From assembly GCF_037023755.1 (NCBI RefSeq), contig NZ_CP146100.1:4619501-4683500 (forward strand): a stretch of 64,000 nt of DNA, in the 5' to 3' direction. Positions 35,602 through 42,402 of this stretch are shown in pieces. The position numbers and the translations under genes are program-made. Each line of letters opens with the position of its first letter. The first letter of the stretch is position 1. The DNA is from Saccharopolyspora sp. SCSIO 74807 (lineage in GTDB: Bacteria; Actinomycetota; Actinomycetes; Mycobacteriales; Pseudonocardiaceae). The notes beneath the pieces are model-generated. The model did no database searches. It saw nothing but the letters and a program-made list of their open reading frames with translations, and had not been told where the DNA came from.

Positions 35602-35620
35602 GACCGCCGGGACGGCGGTC
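35602..35620 (-). promoter_or_regulatory. Hairpin between leader peptide and sulfonate-binding gene
   Basis: Perfect 8-bp stem (GACCGCCG at 35602-35609 and CGGCGGTC at 35613-35620) with a three-base loop, starting 21 bases past the leader stop and 90 bases before the binding-protein start. It is a candidate attenuator or anti-attenuator element. Confidence 0.5.
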
Positions 35621-35641
35621 AGTGCGGGGCAGCGGTGGTGG

Positions 35642-35809
35642 TCAGCGGCAGCTGACGCGCGTGCGGTGACACGAGGCGCTGCTCGCGCGGTGACACTGGG
35701 CGCTGTTGGCGCGGTGACACGGCGCGCTGCTCCCGTGGCGACACCGGGCGCTGTTCGCGCGGCAGCAGTCCACGCAACGGCGCCGCACCAGAACGAGCCC
35801 TGCTGACAT
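35642..35809 (-). CDS. Cys-rich leader peptide of the sulfonate ABC operon
   Basis: A 55-residue open frame with eight cysteines (positions 12, 15, 16, 23, 31, 39, 47, 54). Its N-terminus reads LVRRRCVDCCRANSARC, matching the actinobacterial leader-peptide pattern (RRHxDLxRxxSAxC) seen before sulfur and amino-acid genes. ATG 35809 lies seven bases from a TTGCAT -10 box, so the mRNA is probably leaderless. Residues about 17-50 are encoded by a 24-bp tandem repeat, each unit adding one Cys. It probably senses Cys-tRNA supply by ribosome stalling, as known for polycysteine leaders in mycobacteria. Too short for standard gene finders. Confidence 0.72.
   Translation of the reverse strand: MSAGLVLVRRRCVDCCRANSARCRHGSSAPCHRANSAQCHRASSASCHRTRVSCR
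35664..35759. repeat. Four 24-bp tandem repeats inside the leader peptide
   Basis: Units at 35664-35687, 35688-35711, 35712-35735 and 35736-35759. Each is 24 bases, sharing a GTGACAC / GGCGCTG core with a few substitutions. The period is eight codons, so copy-number change keeps the leader frame and adds or removes one Cys codon per unit. Confidence 0.9.
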
Positions 35810-35816
35810 GGCGGAG

Positions 35817-35846
35817 ATGCAATCCGCTCCGCCCGGCGGGCGTCAA
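35817..35846 (-). promoter_or_regulatory. Leaderless promoter of the sulfonate operon
   Basis: On the minus strand TTGACG (35846-35841), 18-base spacer, TTGCAT (35822-35817), then seven bases to the leader ATG. The start site is thus at or within a base or two of the ATG. Confidence 0.6.
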
Positions 35847-35902
35847 GCTCGCGATCGAATCCACCCGGAGGTTTCCGAATGCCGGGACGACGCCGGGCGT
35901 GA

Positions 35903-35931
35903 TTGACCGGTCGTTGCGGACGTGCTTGCAT
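35903..35931 (+). promoter_or_regulatory. Leaderless promoter of the tauD-type operon
   Basis: TTGACC (35903-35908), 17-base spacer, TTGCAT (35926-35931), then seven bases to the leader ATG at 35939. This is the mirror of the leftward promoter, with the same -10 hexamer and the same distance to ATG. Confidence 0.62.
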
Positions 35932-35938
35932 CCAGCTC

Positions 35939-36013
35939 ATGCGGCCGTTGCTGGTGTTCCGCGAGCACATCGACCTGGTGCGCGTCGCGTCCGCGGTCTG
36001 TCACCGCGGCTGA
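35939..36013 (+). CDS. Leader peptide of the tauD-type operon
   Basis: A 24-residue peptide whose core REHIDLVRVASAVCHRG fits the actinobacterial leader-peptide family very closely, with one Cys near the end. It is probably translated from a leaderless mRNA and lies 152 bases ahead of the dioxygenase start. CGCCTCC at 36110-36116 is complementary to the dioxygenase ribosome site GGAGGCG at 36155-36161, so stalling on the leader could expose or hide that site. It is shorter than the leftward leader and lacks the repeats. Confidence 0.72.
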   Translation: MRPLLVFREHIDLVRVASAVCHRG

Positions 36014-36539
36014 GCCCGCTCGCCTGAACCTTCGCCGCACGAGCCGACAGTGCCGTGCGTGCACGCTTTCAGTCCTTTGTGGATTTCCCAACCTGCGCCC
36101 TGCGCGAGTCGCCTCCGCGGGACGCGATCGCCTTTCAAGACACATCTCCAGCCAGGAGGCGGAACATGACAAACGAGAACTTGAAGTCGGACGTGCTGCG
36201 CGTCGCAGGACGCATCGGAGCCGAGATCACCGGTGTGCAGCTGGCCGACCGGCTTTCCGAAGAGACCGTCGCGCACATCCGGAACGCCCTGCTGCAGCAC
36301 AAAGTCGTCTTCTTCCGGGGGCAGCACGGGCTCACCGACGACGAGCAGGTCGAGTTCGCCGCGCGGCTCGGCACCGTGACCACCGCTCACCCCACGGTCC
36401 CGGGCGAAGAGCACGCCGCGCACGTGCTCCCGCTGGACGCCGACCGCGGCGCGCGGGCGAATTCCTGGCACACCGACGTCACGTTCGTCGAGAATCCGCC
36501 CGCGTTCTCCGTGTTGCGGGCCGTGACCGTGCCTCCCTA

Positions 36540-37424
36540 AATGATGTCTCGTAACTGATCTTGTGGTTGGTGTGGTGCGGGGTTGCTTCAGCCGGTGAGG
36601 GCGAGGTTGCGGAGATGGGCGATTCCGGAGGCGGTGTCGGCGAGGGTGGCCGCGGCGCGTCGGTAGTCGCGGAGGATTTTCCAGGTCTTCATGCCTGCCA
36701 GGGCGTGCTCGACGCGGGCGCGGATCTGGCGGTGCTCGCCGTTGATTTTTTCCTGCCATGGCGGCAAATCGTGGTCGCCAGGGTGATTCCGGTAGGGCAT
36801 GATCACCCCATGGTTGCCGCGGTAGCCGCCGTCGGCCATCACCGGGCGAGCAGCCAATTTCTGGTCCATGCCGGATTCCCGGTAGGCGGTGGTGTCGTTG
36901 CGGTTGCCGGGTTGCGGCTCGCTGGTGGCGATGACCAGGCGACTGTCAGCATCGATCGCGACCTGCAGGTTCGTGGAGTACCGGTAGTTCTTCGACGGCG
37001 CGGCCACTCGCCGGTCGCGGGTGGGTACCAGGGTGCCGTCCACGATCGCGACCTGATCGGTGCGGCGCTTGCGCACCGGGGCCAGCGCCAGCAACGGGCC
37101 GAGGGAGTCGATCACACGGTGGGCAGCCGCGTGCGAGATTCCGAACAGCGGGCCGATCTGGCGCATCGTCAGGTTCGTGCGCCAGTACACCGCCACCAGC
37201 AACACCCGGTCCTCCAGCCGCAGCCTCCACTGCCGACCCGGACGTCCATCCGCGATCGCCTCCCCACCACGGGCAGCGACCGTGCCCACCAGCTTCCGGA
37301 ACTGCCGTGGTTCCAACCCCGTGAACGGGGCAATCCACTCCGACCCAGCCGCCGAGATCACCTGCATCCACCCATGATCAACGATCAGCACACGACCACA
37401 ACCACCGGGTTACGAGACAACGTT
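36540..37424. mobile_element. IS5-family-like insertion sequence, 885 bp, inside tauD
   Basis: The element has 16-bp imperfect terminal inverted repeats, AATGATGTCTCGTAAC on the left (36540-36555) and AACGTTGTCTCGTAAC on the complement of the right end (37409-37424), 14 of 16 identical. A TA dinucleotide flanks both ends (36538-36539, 37425-37426), consistent with a TA target duplication. It holds one transposase gene read leftwards. Confidence 0.88.
36588..37391 (-). CDS. IS5-family-like transposase (DDE superfamily)
   Basis: A 267-residue transposase with an N-terminal helix-turn-helix ([22 protein letters not shown]) and a DDE_4-like catalytic core (about 110-255): Asp in VAIVDGTLV, Asp in VMADGGYRG and Glu in [12 protein letters not shown]. 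It is intact and fills the insertion sequence. Start could be ATG 37391 or an in-frame ATG at 37367. Confidence 0.85.
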   Translation of the reverse strand: MLIVDHGWMQVISAAGSEWIAPFTGLEPRQFRKLVGTVAARGGEAIADGRPGRQWRLRLEDRVLLVAVYWRTNLTMRQIGPLFGISHAAAHRVIDSLGPLLALAPVRKRRTDQVAIVDGTLVPTRDRRVAAPSKNYRYSTNLQVAIDADSRLVIATSEPQPGNRNDTTAYRESGMDQKLAARPVMADGGYRGNHGVIMPYRNHPGDHDLPPWQEKINGEHRQIRARVEHALAGMKTWKILRDYRRAAATLADTASGIAHLRNLALTG

Positions 37425-38043
37425 TACGGCGGCGACACGGTGTGGGCGAACACCGTGGCGGCCTACGAAGGGCTCACCCCCGAGTTGCAAGAGCTCGCGG
37501 GGCGGCTCCGGGCGTTGCACTCGAACGCCTACGACTACGCGGCGAAACGCCCCAACCCGACCGACGCCGAGCAGGAGCGGCACAAGCAGTTCGTCTCGAC
37601 GGTCTACGACACCGAGCATCCGGTGGTGCGGGTGCACCCCGAAACGGGAGAACGTTCGCTGCTGCTCGGGCATTTCGTGCAGCGGTTCCTCGGATTCGGC
37701 AAGTCGGACACGGCGCGGCTGTTCGACCTGCTGCAATCGCACGTGACCCAGCTGGAGAACACCGTCCGGTGGCGGTGGGCTCCCGGCGACGTGGCGATCT
37801 GGGACAACCGCGCCACCCAGCACTACGCGGTCGACGACTACGGCGAGCTGGCGCGCAAGGTCAGCCGGGTCACCGTCGCCGGTGATGTGCCGGTGGACGT
37901 CGAGGGCGGGCGCAGCGTGGCGCGCCGCGGCGACGCCGCGGCCTACTCCGCGGGCAGCGCGGCGTAGCGCGCCGGCTTCCCTTAGTCCACTGAGGACCGG
38001 TCCTGGTCCGCGAGACGCGAAGGATCCCGATGTCGCAACGCCG

Positions 38044-39372
38044 TTGCACCTGAACGCCTTCCTGATGAACGCAGGTCACCACGAAGCCGCCTGGCGCCTG
38101 CCGGAGAGCGACCCGTTCGCGGCGACCCGCCTGGACCATTACGTGCACCTGGCGCAGGCCGCCGAGCGCGGCACGTTCGACTCGCTGTTCCTCGCCGACA
38201 GCCCGGTGCTGCGCGCCGACGTGGGCCAGCGCCCGGCGGTCGCGCTGGAACCGACCCTGCTGCTGACCGCGCTCGCCTCGGCCACCAGCCGGATCGGGCT
38301 CATCGCCACCGCGTCGACGACCTACGAACAGCCGTACAACCTCGCGCGGAGGTTCTCGGCGCTGGACCACCTCAGCGGTGGCCGCGCGGGCTGGAACATC
38401 GTCACGAACGCGACGGTCGAGGCGGCGCGGAACTTCAGCTTCGACGACTTGCCCGCGCACGACCTGCGCTACCGCCGCGCGGCGGAGTTCGTCGAGGTCG
38501 CGAGCAAGCTCTGGGACAGCTGGGAGGACGACGCGCAGGTCGGGGACAAGGACGGTGTGTGGGCGGACGCCGCGAAGGTGCACCCGATCCGGCATCGCGG
38601 CGAGTTCTTCGGCGTCGACGGACCGTTGAACGCACCGAGATCGCCGCAGGGCCGTCCGCTGCTGGTGCAGGCAGGATCGTCGGAGGACGGCAAGGACCTC
38701 GCTGCCCGCTACGCCGAGGCGGTGTTCACCGCACAGCAGACGTTGAACGACGGCAAGGCCTTCTACGCGGACTTGAAGCAACGCGCCGCCGAGCGCGGCC
38801 GGGAACCGGACGAGATCAAGATCCTGCCCGGCATCGTCCCGGTGATCGGTTCGACCGAGTCGGAGGCGCAGCGCAAGGATTCCGAGCTGACCGAGCGCAT
38901 CGTGCACGGCTACGCCCTCGCACGGCTGGCCGACACGCTGGGGATCGAACTCGGTGAGCGGGACCTGGACCGGCCGCTGCCGGACGACCTGCCGGGCGAG
39001 GAGCGGATCGAGACCGCCAAGAGCCGCTACGCGCTCGTCGTCGACCTGGCACGCCGGGAGAAGTTGACCGTGCGCCAGATCATCCACCGCCTCGGCGGCG
39101 GGCGCGGGCACCGCACGTTCACCGGCACGCCGGAGCAGGTCGCGGACACCATCGAGCACTGGTTCACCGCGGGCGCCGCCGACGGGTTCAACATCATGCC
39201 CGCGGTGCTGCCGTCCGGATTGGACGAGTTCGTGGACCACGTCGTGCCGATCCTGCGGGCGCGCGGCCTGTTCCGTTCCGACTACGGCGGAAGCACCCTG
39301 CGTGAGCACTACGGCCTGGCCCGCCCGGCGAACCGGTTCGCGGCCGGAGAAGGCACCGCATTGCCGCGTTGA
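38044..39372 (+). CDS. NtaA/SnaA/DszA-type FMN-dependent monooxygenase
   Basis: A luciferase-like monooxygenase of about 442 residues, with LHLNAFLMNAGHHEAAWR at the start, LDHLSGGRAGWNIVTNA and LLVQAGSSEDGKDLAARYAEAVFTA, typical of the NtaA/DszA subgroup that oxidises sulfonates, sulfones or aminoacetates with a partner flavin reductase. The frame has no good start: TTG 38044 is a guess. An ATG with AAGGA upstream lies at 38030 but is one base out of frame, suggesting a one-base deletion near the start. It follows tauD by 76 bases and probably belongs to the same sulfur-scavenging operon. Confidence 0.78.
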   Translation: MHLNAFLMNAGHHEAAWRLPESDPFAATRLDHYVHLAQAAERGTFDSLFLADSPVLRADVGQRPAVALEPTLLLTALASATSRIGLIATASTTYEQPYNLARRFSALDHLSGGRAGWNIVTNATVEAARNFSFDDLPAHDLRYRRAAEFVEVASKLWDSWEDDAQVGDKDGVWADAAKVHPIRHRGEFFGVDGPLNAPRSPQGRPLLVQAGSSEDGKDLAARYAEAVFTAQQTLNDGKAFYADLKQRAAERGREPDEIKILPGIVPVIGSTESEAQRKDSELTERIVHGYALARLADTLGIELGERDLDRPLPDDLPGEERIETAKSRYALVVDLARREKLTVRQIIHRLGGGRGHRTFTGTPEQVADTIEHWFTAGAADGFNIMPAVLPSGLDEFVDHVVPILRARGLFRSDYGGSTLREHYGLARPANRFAAGEGTALPR

Positions 39373-39428
39373 ACTTCGACCGCGCTACCTACCCGCGCCA
39401 CCAGGTGTATCCACAGTAGACGATCGGG

Positions 39429-39641
39429 TCAGGAAGGCACGACCGGTGCCACGTAACCGTCCGAGGCCGCGGTCCAGTCGGCACTGCGGGTCCACCCTGC
39501 GGTGCGGAGCCGTTCGTCCGCCTGTTCCGGTCCGGGCTGCCCGGCGGACAGCTCGAGCTCGACGACCGGGCTTCCCCGGTCGTCCCGGACGGTCACCGTC
39601 GGCGTCGGTCCGGTGTTGTTGAAATGCGCGTTGTTCGCCAT
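39429..39641 (-). CDS. Small hypothetical protein (70 aa)
   Basis: A 70-residue soluble protein starting MANNAHFNNTGPTPTVTVRDD, with a beta-strand-like VVELELSAGQ segment and a Trp-rich C-terminal half (GWTRSADWTAASDGYVAP). No family is recognised. Composition and codon use look genuine and the start has GGGGTGAG about ten bases upstream. It is convergent with the monooxygenase gene and divergent from nothing close by. Confidence 0.5.
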   Translation of the reverse strand: MANNAHFNNTGPTPTVTVRDDRGSPVVELELSAGQPGPEQADERLRTAGWTRSADWTAASDGYVAPVVPS

Positions 39642-39720
39642 CGTCGCTCACCCCGTGCAGTCGGTCCTGGAACTGCTGTACCCGTCGAGGCGGCCGGGCA
39701 TGCTCGCCGAGCGGGTGCGG

Positions 39721-41190
39721 TCAGAGCCGGAACGCGATGCGCGGCTGGCGGTCGTTGAGGTCGTGGATGATCCGGGCCGCATCCTGCTCGCTGAGCACGT
39801 GTTCGGCCACGAGCCCGGCCAGGTGCGCGGCGTCGACCCGCCGTGCGGTGTCGTGCCGGGCCGGGATGGAGCAGAACCCGCGGGTGTCGTCGATGAACCC
39901 GGCGTTGCGGTGGAACCCGGCCGTTTCGGTGACGGCGTCGCGGAACCGCCGCATCGCCCGCGGCGCGTCCAGGAACCACCACGGTGCACCCAGGTACACC
40001 GATGGGTAGAAGCCGGCCAGCGGCGCGAGTTCGCGGGAGAAGACGGTCTCGTCGAGGGTGCACAGCACGGTTCGGAACCGGGGGTGGGTGCCGAACCGGG
40101 ACAGCATCGGTCGCAGCGCTTCGGTGTACTCGGCGCGCATCGGGATGTCGTGGCCGGTGTCGGCGCCGAACCGGCGGAACGTCTCCGGGTGGTGATTGCG
40201 CATGCTGCCGGTGTGCAGCGCCATCACCAAACCGTCCTCAGTGGACATCCGGGCCATTTCGCCGAGCAGTTGGCGGGAAAGCCGCCGCGCTTCGCCGGGA
40301 TCGGCCCGTCCGGCGCGGACTCGGCGGAACAACCCGGATGCCTCGTCGGTGTCCAGGAACTCCATTCCCGCGTCTGGCGCGCTGTGGTCGGTGGCCGTCG
40401 CGCCGTTGGCCCGGAAGAACTCCCGGCGTTCTTCCAGTGCGCGGATCAATCCCGCGTAGTCACCGGTGTCGATGCCGCTGGCAGCAGCGAGGCGGTCGAG
40501 GGACTGCGGCCAGTCCGCCCGGGTGGCGTCGAGATAGGCGTCCGGGCGGAACGTCGGCACCACCCGCCCGGACCAGCTGGGATCGGCGGCCAGTGCGCGG
40601 TGGTGGCGCAGCTCGTCGGCGGGATCGTCGGTGGTGGCCAGCACCTCGATGCCGAAGGACTCGAACAGTGCGCGGGGGCGGAACTCCGGTTCGCGGAGTC
40701 GGGCGGACAGTTCGTCGAACAGCTCGTCGGCGGTTTCGGCCGAGGGCTGCAGCCTCGCTCCCAGCACGTCGTGCAGCTCCGCCTCCAGCCATTGCCGGGA
40801 GGCCGTGCCCAGCAACAGCGGCCAATGCGCGCAGAACGTCCGCCACACCTCGCGCGGCTCGGCGGGGGCGGAACCGTCGCGGTCGGCCAGCCCGAGCCGC
40901 CGCATCGGCACGCCGTGCGCGTGCAGCAGGCGGGTCACGTAGTGATCGGGTGTCACCAGCAGGGCGGCGGGATCGCCGAACGGGCGGTCCGCGGCCAGCA
41001 ACTCCGGATCGACGTGCCCGTGCGGGCTCAGCAGCGGAAGCTCCCGCACGCTGTCGTAGAGGCGGCGGGCGATGCCGCGCTGCCCGGGATCGGGCGGTAG
41101 CAGCCGATCGGGATGCGGCTGCAGGGGCGCGCGACCGCCGTAGCGGGCGGCGAGGTCGGATCCGGTGCTCGAGGTGCTGCCGCCGTCCAT
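39721..41190 (-). CDS. uxaC: Glucuronate/galacturonate isomerase
   Basis: Hexuronate isomerase (D-glucuronate to D-fructuronate, D-galacturonate to D-tagaturonate), 489 residues, amidohydrolase fold. Marks are LLSPHGHVDPELLAADRPF near residue 50, ESFGIEVLATTDDPADELRHH, ALHTGSMRNHH and FSRELAPLAGFYPSVYLGAPWWFLDAP. It is the last gene of the sugar locus and has an operator-like sequence 35 bases upstream matching that of the sugar transporter. Later hexuronate steps (UxaB, UxuA) are not in the window. Confidence 0.9.
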   Translation of the reverse strand: MDGGSTSSTGSDLAARYGGRAPLQPHPDRLLPPDPGQRGIARRLYDSVRELPLLSPHGHVDPELLAADRPFGDPAALLVTPDHYVTRLLHAHGVPMRRLGLADRDGSAPAEPREVWRTFCAHWPLLLGTASRQWLEAELHDVLGARLQPSAETADELFDELSARLREPEFRPRALFESFGIEVLATTDDPADELRHHRALAADPSWSGRVVPTFRPDAYLDATRADWPQSLDRLAAASGIDTGDYAGLIRALEERREFFRANGATATDHSAPDAGMEFLDTDEASGLFRRVRAGRADPGEARRLSRQLLGEMARMSTEDGLVMALHTGSMRNHHPETFRRFGADTGHDIPMRAEYTEALRPMLSRFGTHPRFRTVLCTLDETVFSRELAPLAGFYPSVYLGAPWWFLDAPRAMRRFRDAVTETAGFHRNAGFIDDTRGFCSIPARHDTARRVDAAHLAGLVAEHVLSEQDAARIIHDLNDRQPRIAFRL

Positions 41191-41224
41191 GCCGCACAGC
41201 TTCGCCGCCGGTCGATCGCCGCGA

Positions 41225-41246
41225 CAACTAGTTGCCAGCAGTTGCC
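41225..41246. promoter_or_regulatory. LacI-type operator upstream of uxaC
   Basis: CAACTAGTTG palindrome (41225-41234) directly joined to two GTTGCC half-sites 10 bases apart. It is nearly identical to 44035-44056. The site overlaps the last codons and stop of lacI. Confidence 0.62.
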
Positions 41247-42229
41247 GGGCGGGGCGGCGCGGTGGAACCGCGGGTGACCAAGTGCGCCTCGAACACCATC
41301 GACTCCGGTGCGGACAACGGCTTGCCCAGCTGCGCGTCGAGGATGTCCACCGCGTACTTGCCGACCCGCTCGGTCGGCCCGGAGATCGTGGTCAGGGCCG
41401 GTGCGATCAGGTCGGCGCCGAAGATGTCGTCGCAGCCGACGAGGCTGAACTCGGCCGGAACCCGCACCCCGGCGGCTTGCAAGCGCTGCAGCGCCCCGAT
41501 CGCGATGAGGTCGTTGTAGGCCAGCGCAGCGGTCGGGTTCCGCAGCATCAGCGCGTCGGCGGCTTCCTGACCGCCCTGCCGGTTCGGCGCGTACGGCCCG
41601 AGGAACTCCGCTTCCACACCCAGCGCACCGGTTTCCTCCTGCACCGCGCGCCAGCGGGCGCTGTTGATCCAGGAGTTGTGCGGCCCCGACAGGTAGGCGA
41701 TGCGGCGGTGCCCGATGGCGGCGAGGTGGCGCACCGCCTTGCGCATCCCGTCCGCGGTGTCCACGACCAGGCTGGGCACGCCGTCGACGGCCCGGTTGAC
41801 CATGACCAGCGCCCGGTACCGGGCGAGCCGGCGGATGGCCTCGTCGGAGAGCCTGGAGGTGGCCAGGATGGCGCCGCTGGCTGTCGCCAGCAGTTGCCGC
41901 AGGTTGCGCACCTCGACGCGCGGCGACTCGTCGCTGTCGGCCAGCGCGAGCGTGTAGTTGTTCGCCAGCGCCTGCTGCTGGGCCGACTTGATCAGGCTCG
42001 CGTAGTACGGGTTGGAGATGTCGGTGACGACCAGGGTCAGCGTCCTGGCCCGCCCTGGCGCTTCGGCGCGCGCCAGCGGGCGCGGGGTGTAGCCGAGCTG
42101 CTGCGCGGCGGAGTGCACCTTCTCCCTGGTCGCCGGATTCACCCGGCTCGGGTGGGAGTAGGTGCGGGAGACCGTCGAGGCGGCCAGGCCGCAGTGCTTC
42201 GCCACGTCGTAGATCGTCGGCCTGCCCAC
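41228..42229 (-). CDS. LacI-family transcriptional regulator
   Basis: A 333-residue LacI/GalR regulator. The helix-turn-helix is TIYDVAKHCGLAASTVSRTYSHPSRVNPATREKV, followed by a periplasmic-binding-like sugar domain (about 60-333) ending HLVTRGSTAPP. GTG 42229 is preceded by AAAGGA. It lies between uxaC and the symporter gene, and repeated GTTGCC/GGCAAC elements near all genes of the locus suggest that it represses them until its inducer is present. Confidence 0.87.
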   Translation of the reverse strand: MGRPTIYDVAKHCGLAASTVSRTYSHPSRVNPATREKVHSAAQQLGYTPRPLARAEAPGRARTLTLVVTDISNPYYASLIKSAQQQALANNYTLALADSDESPRVEVRNLRQLLATASGAILATSRLSDEAIRRLARYRALVMVNRAVDGVPSLVVDTADGMRKAVRHLAAIGHRRIAYLSGPHNSWINSARWRAVQEETGALGVEAEFLGPYAPNRQGGQEAADALMLRNPTAALAYNDLIAIGALQRLQAAGVRVPAEFSLVGCDDIFGADLIAPALTTISGPTERVGKYAVDILDAQLGKPLSAPESMVFEAHLVTRGSTAPPRPATAGN

Positions 42230-42329
42230 CTGAGTAGTCCTTTCGGCAGGATTTGCGTGGCGGTGCCGGTTGCTTGCACGGTCGCTGCTCAGCGGCTCCG
42301 CCGCTGATGAGGCTTGAAGTTCCCGGAGC

Positions 42330-42365
42330 TTGCAGTCTCCCTGCAACCGTGCAGCAACCGGTTGC
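42330..42365. promoter_or_regulatory. Palindromes upstream of lacI
   Basis: TTGCAG-N5-CTGCAA (42330-42346) and the perfect 12-bp palindrome GCAACCGGTTGC (42354-42365) lie 100-135 bases before the lacI start. They are candidate autoregulatory operators. Confidence 0.5.
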
Positions 42366-42402
42366 CACGCTAGTGCCCGAGTTCGGGTGGGAACAGGGTG
42401 CG

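Larger units (their letters stand above)
36166..37967 (+). pseudogene. TauD/TfdA-type dioxygenase split by an insertion sequence
   Basis: Fe(II)/2-oxoglutarate dioxygenase of the taurine-dioxygenase family. The N-terminal part (36166-36537, ATG with AGGAGG upstream) contains the WHTDVTF iron ligands. The rest resumes at 37427 with [10 protein letters not shown] and carries the distal iron histidine in RATQHYAV. Deleting the element and one copy of its TA duplication restores an uninterrupted 303-304 residue protein with no other damage, so the insertion is recent. As it stands the protein stops at 36540, just past the element junction, and lacks half the active site. Confidence 0.9.

Noticed and set aside
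35664-35759. Possible CRISPR array
   Set aside because: The 24-bp units are directly adjacent with no spacers, and no cas genes are present; it is a minisatellite.
35619-35864. 81-residue leftward frame through the 24-bp repeats (REQRPVSP-type repeats)
   Set aside because: It shares the repeat but in another frame, has no leader-peptide signature or promoter fit, and the Cys-rich frame (35809-35642) explains the region better.
36561-37967. 468-residue rightward frame spanning the insertion sequence and the tauD end
   Set aside because: Its first 290 residues are antisense to the transposase; only the part from 37427 belongs to the dioxygenase.
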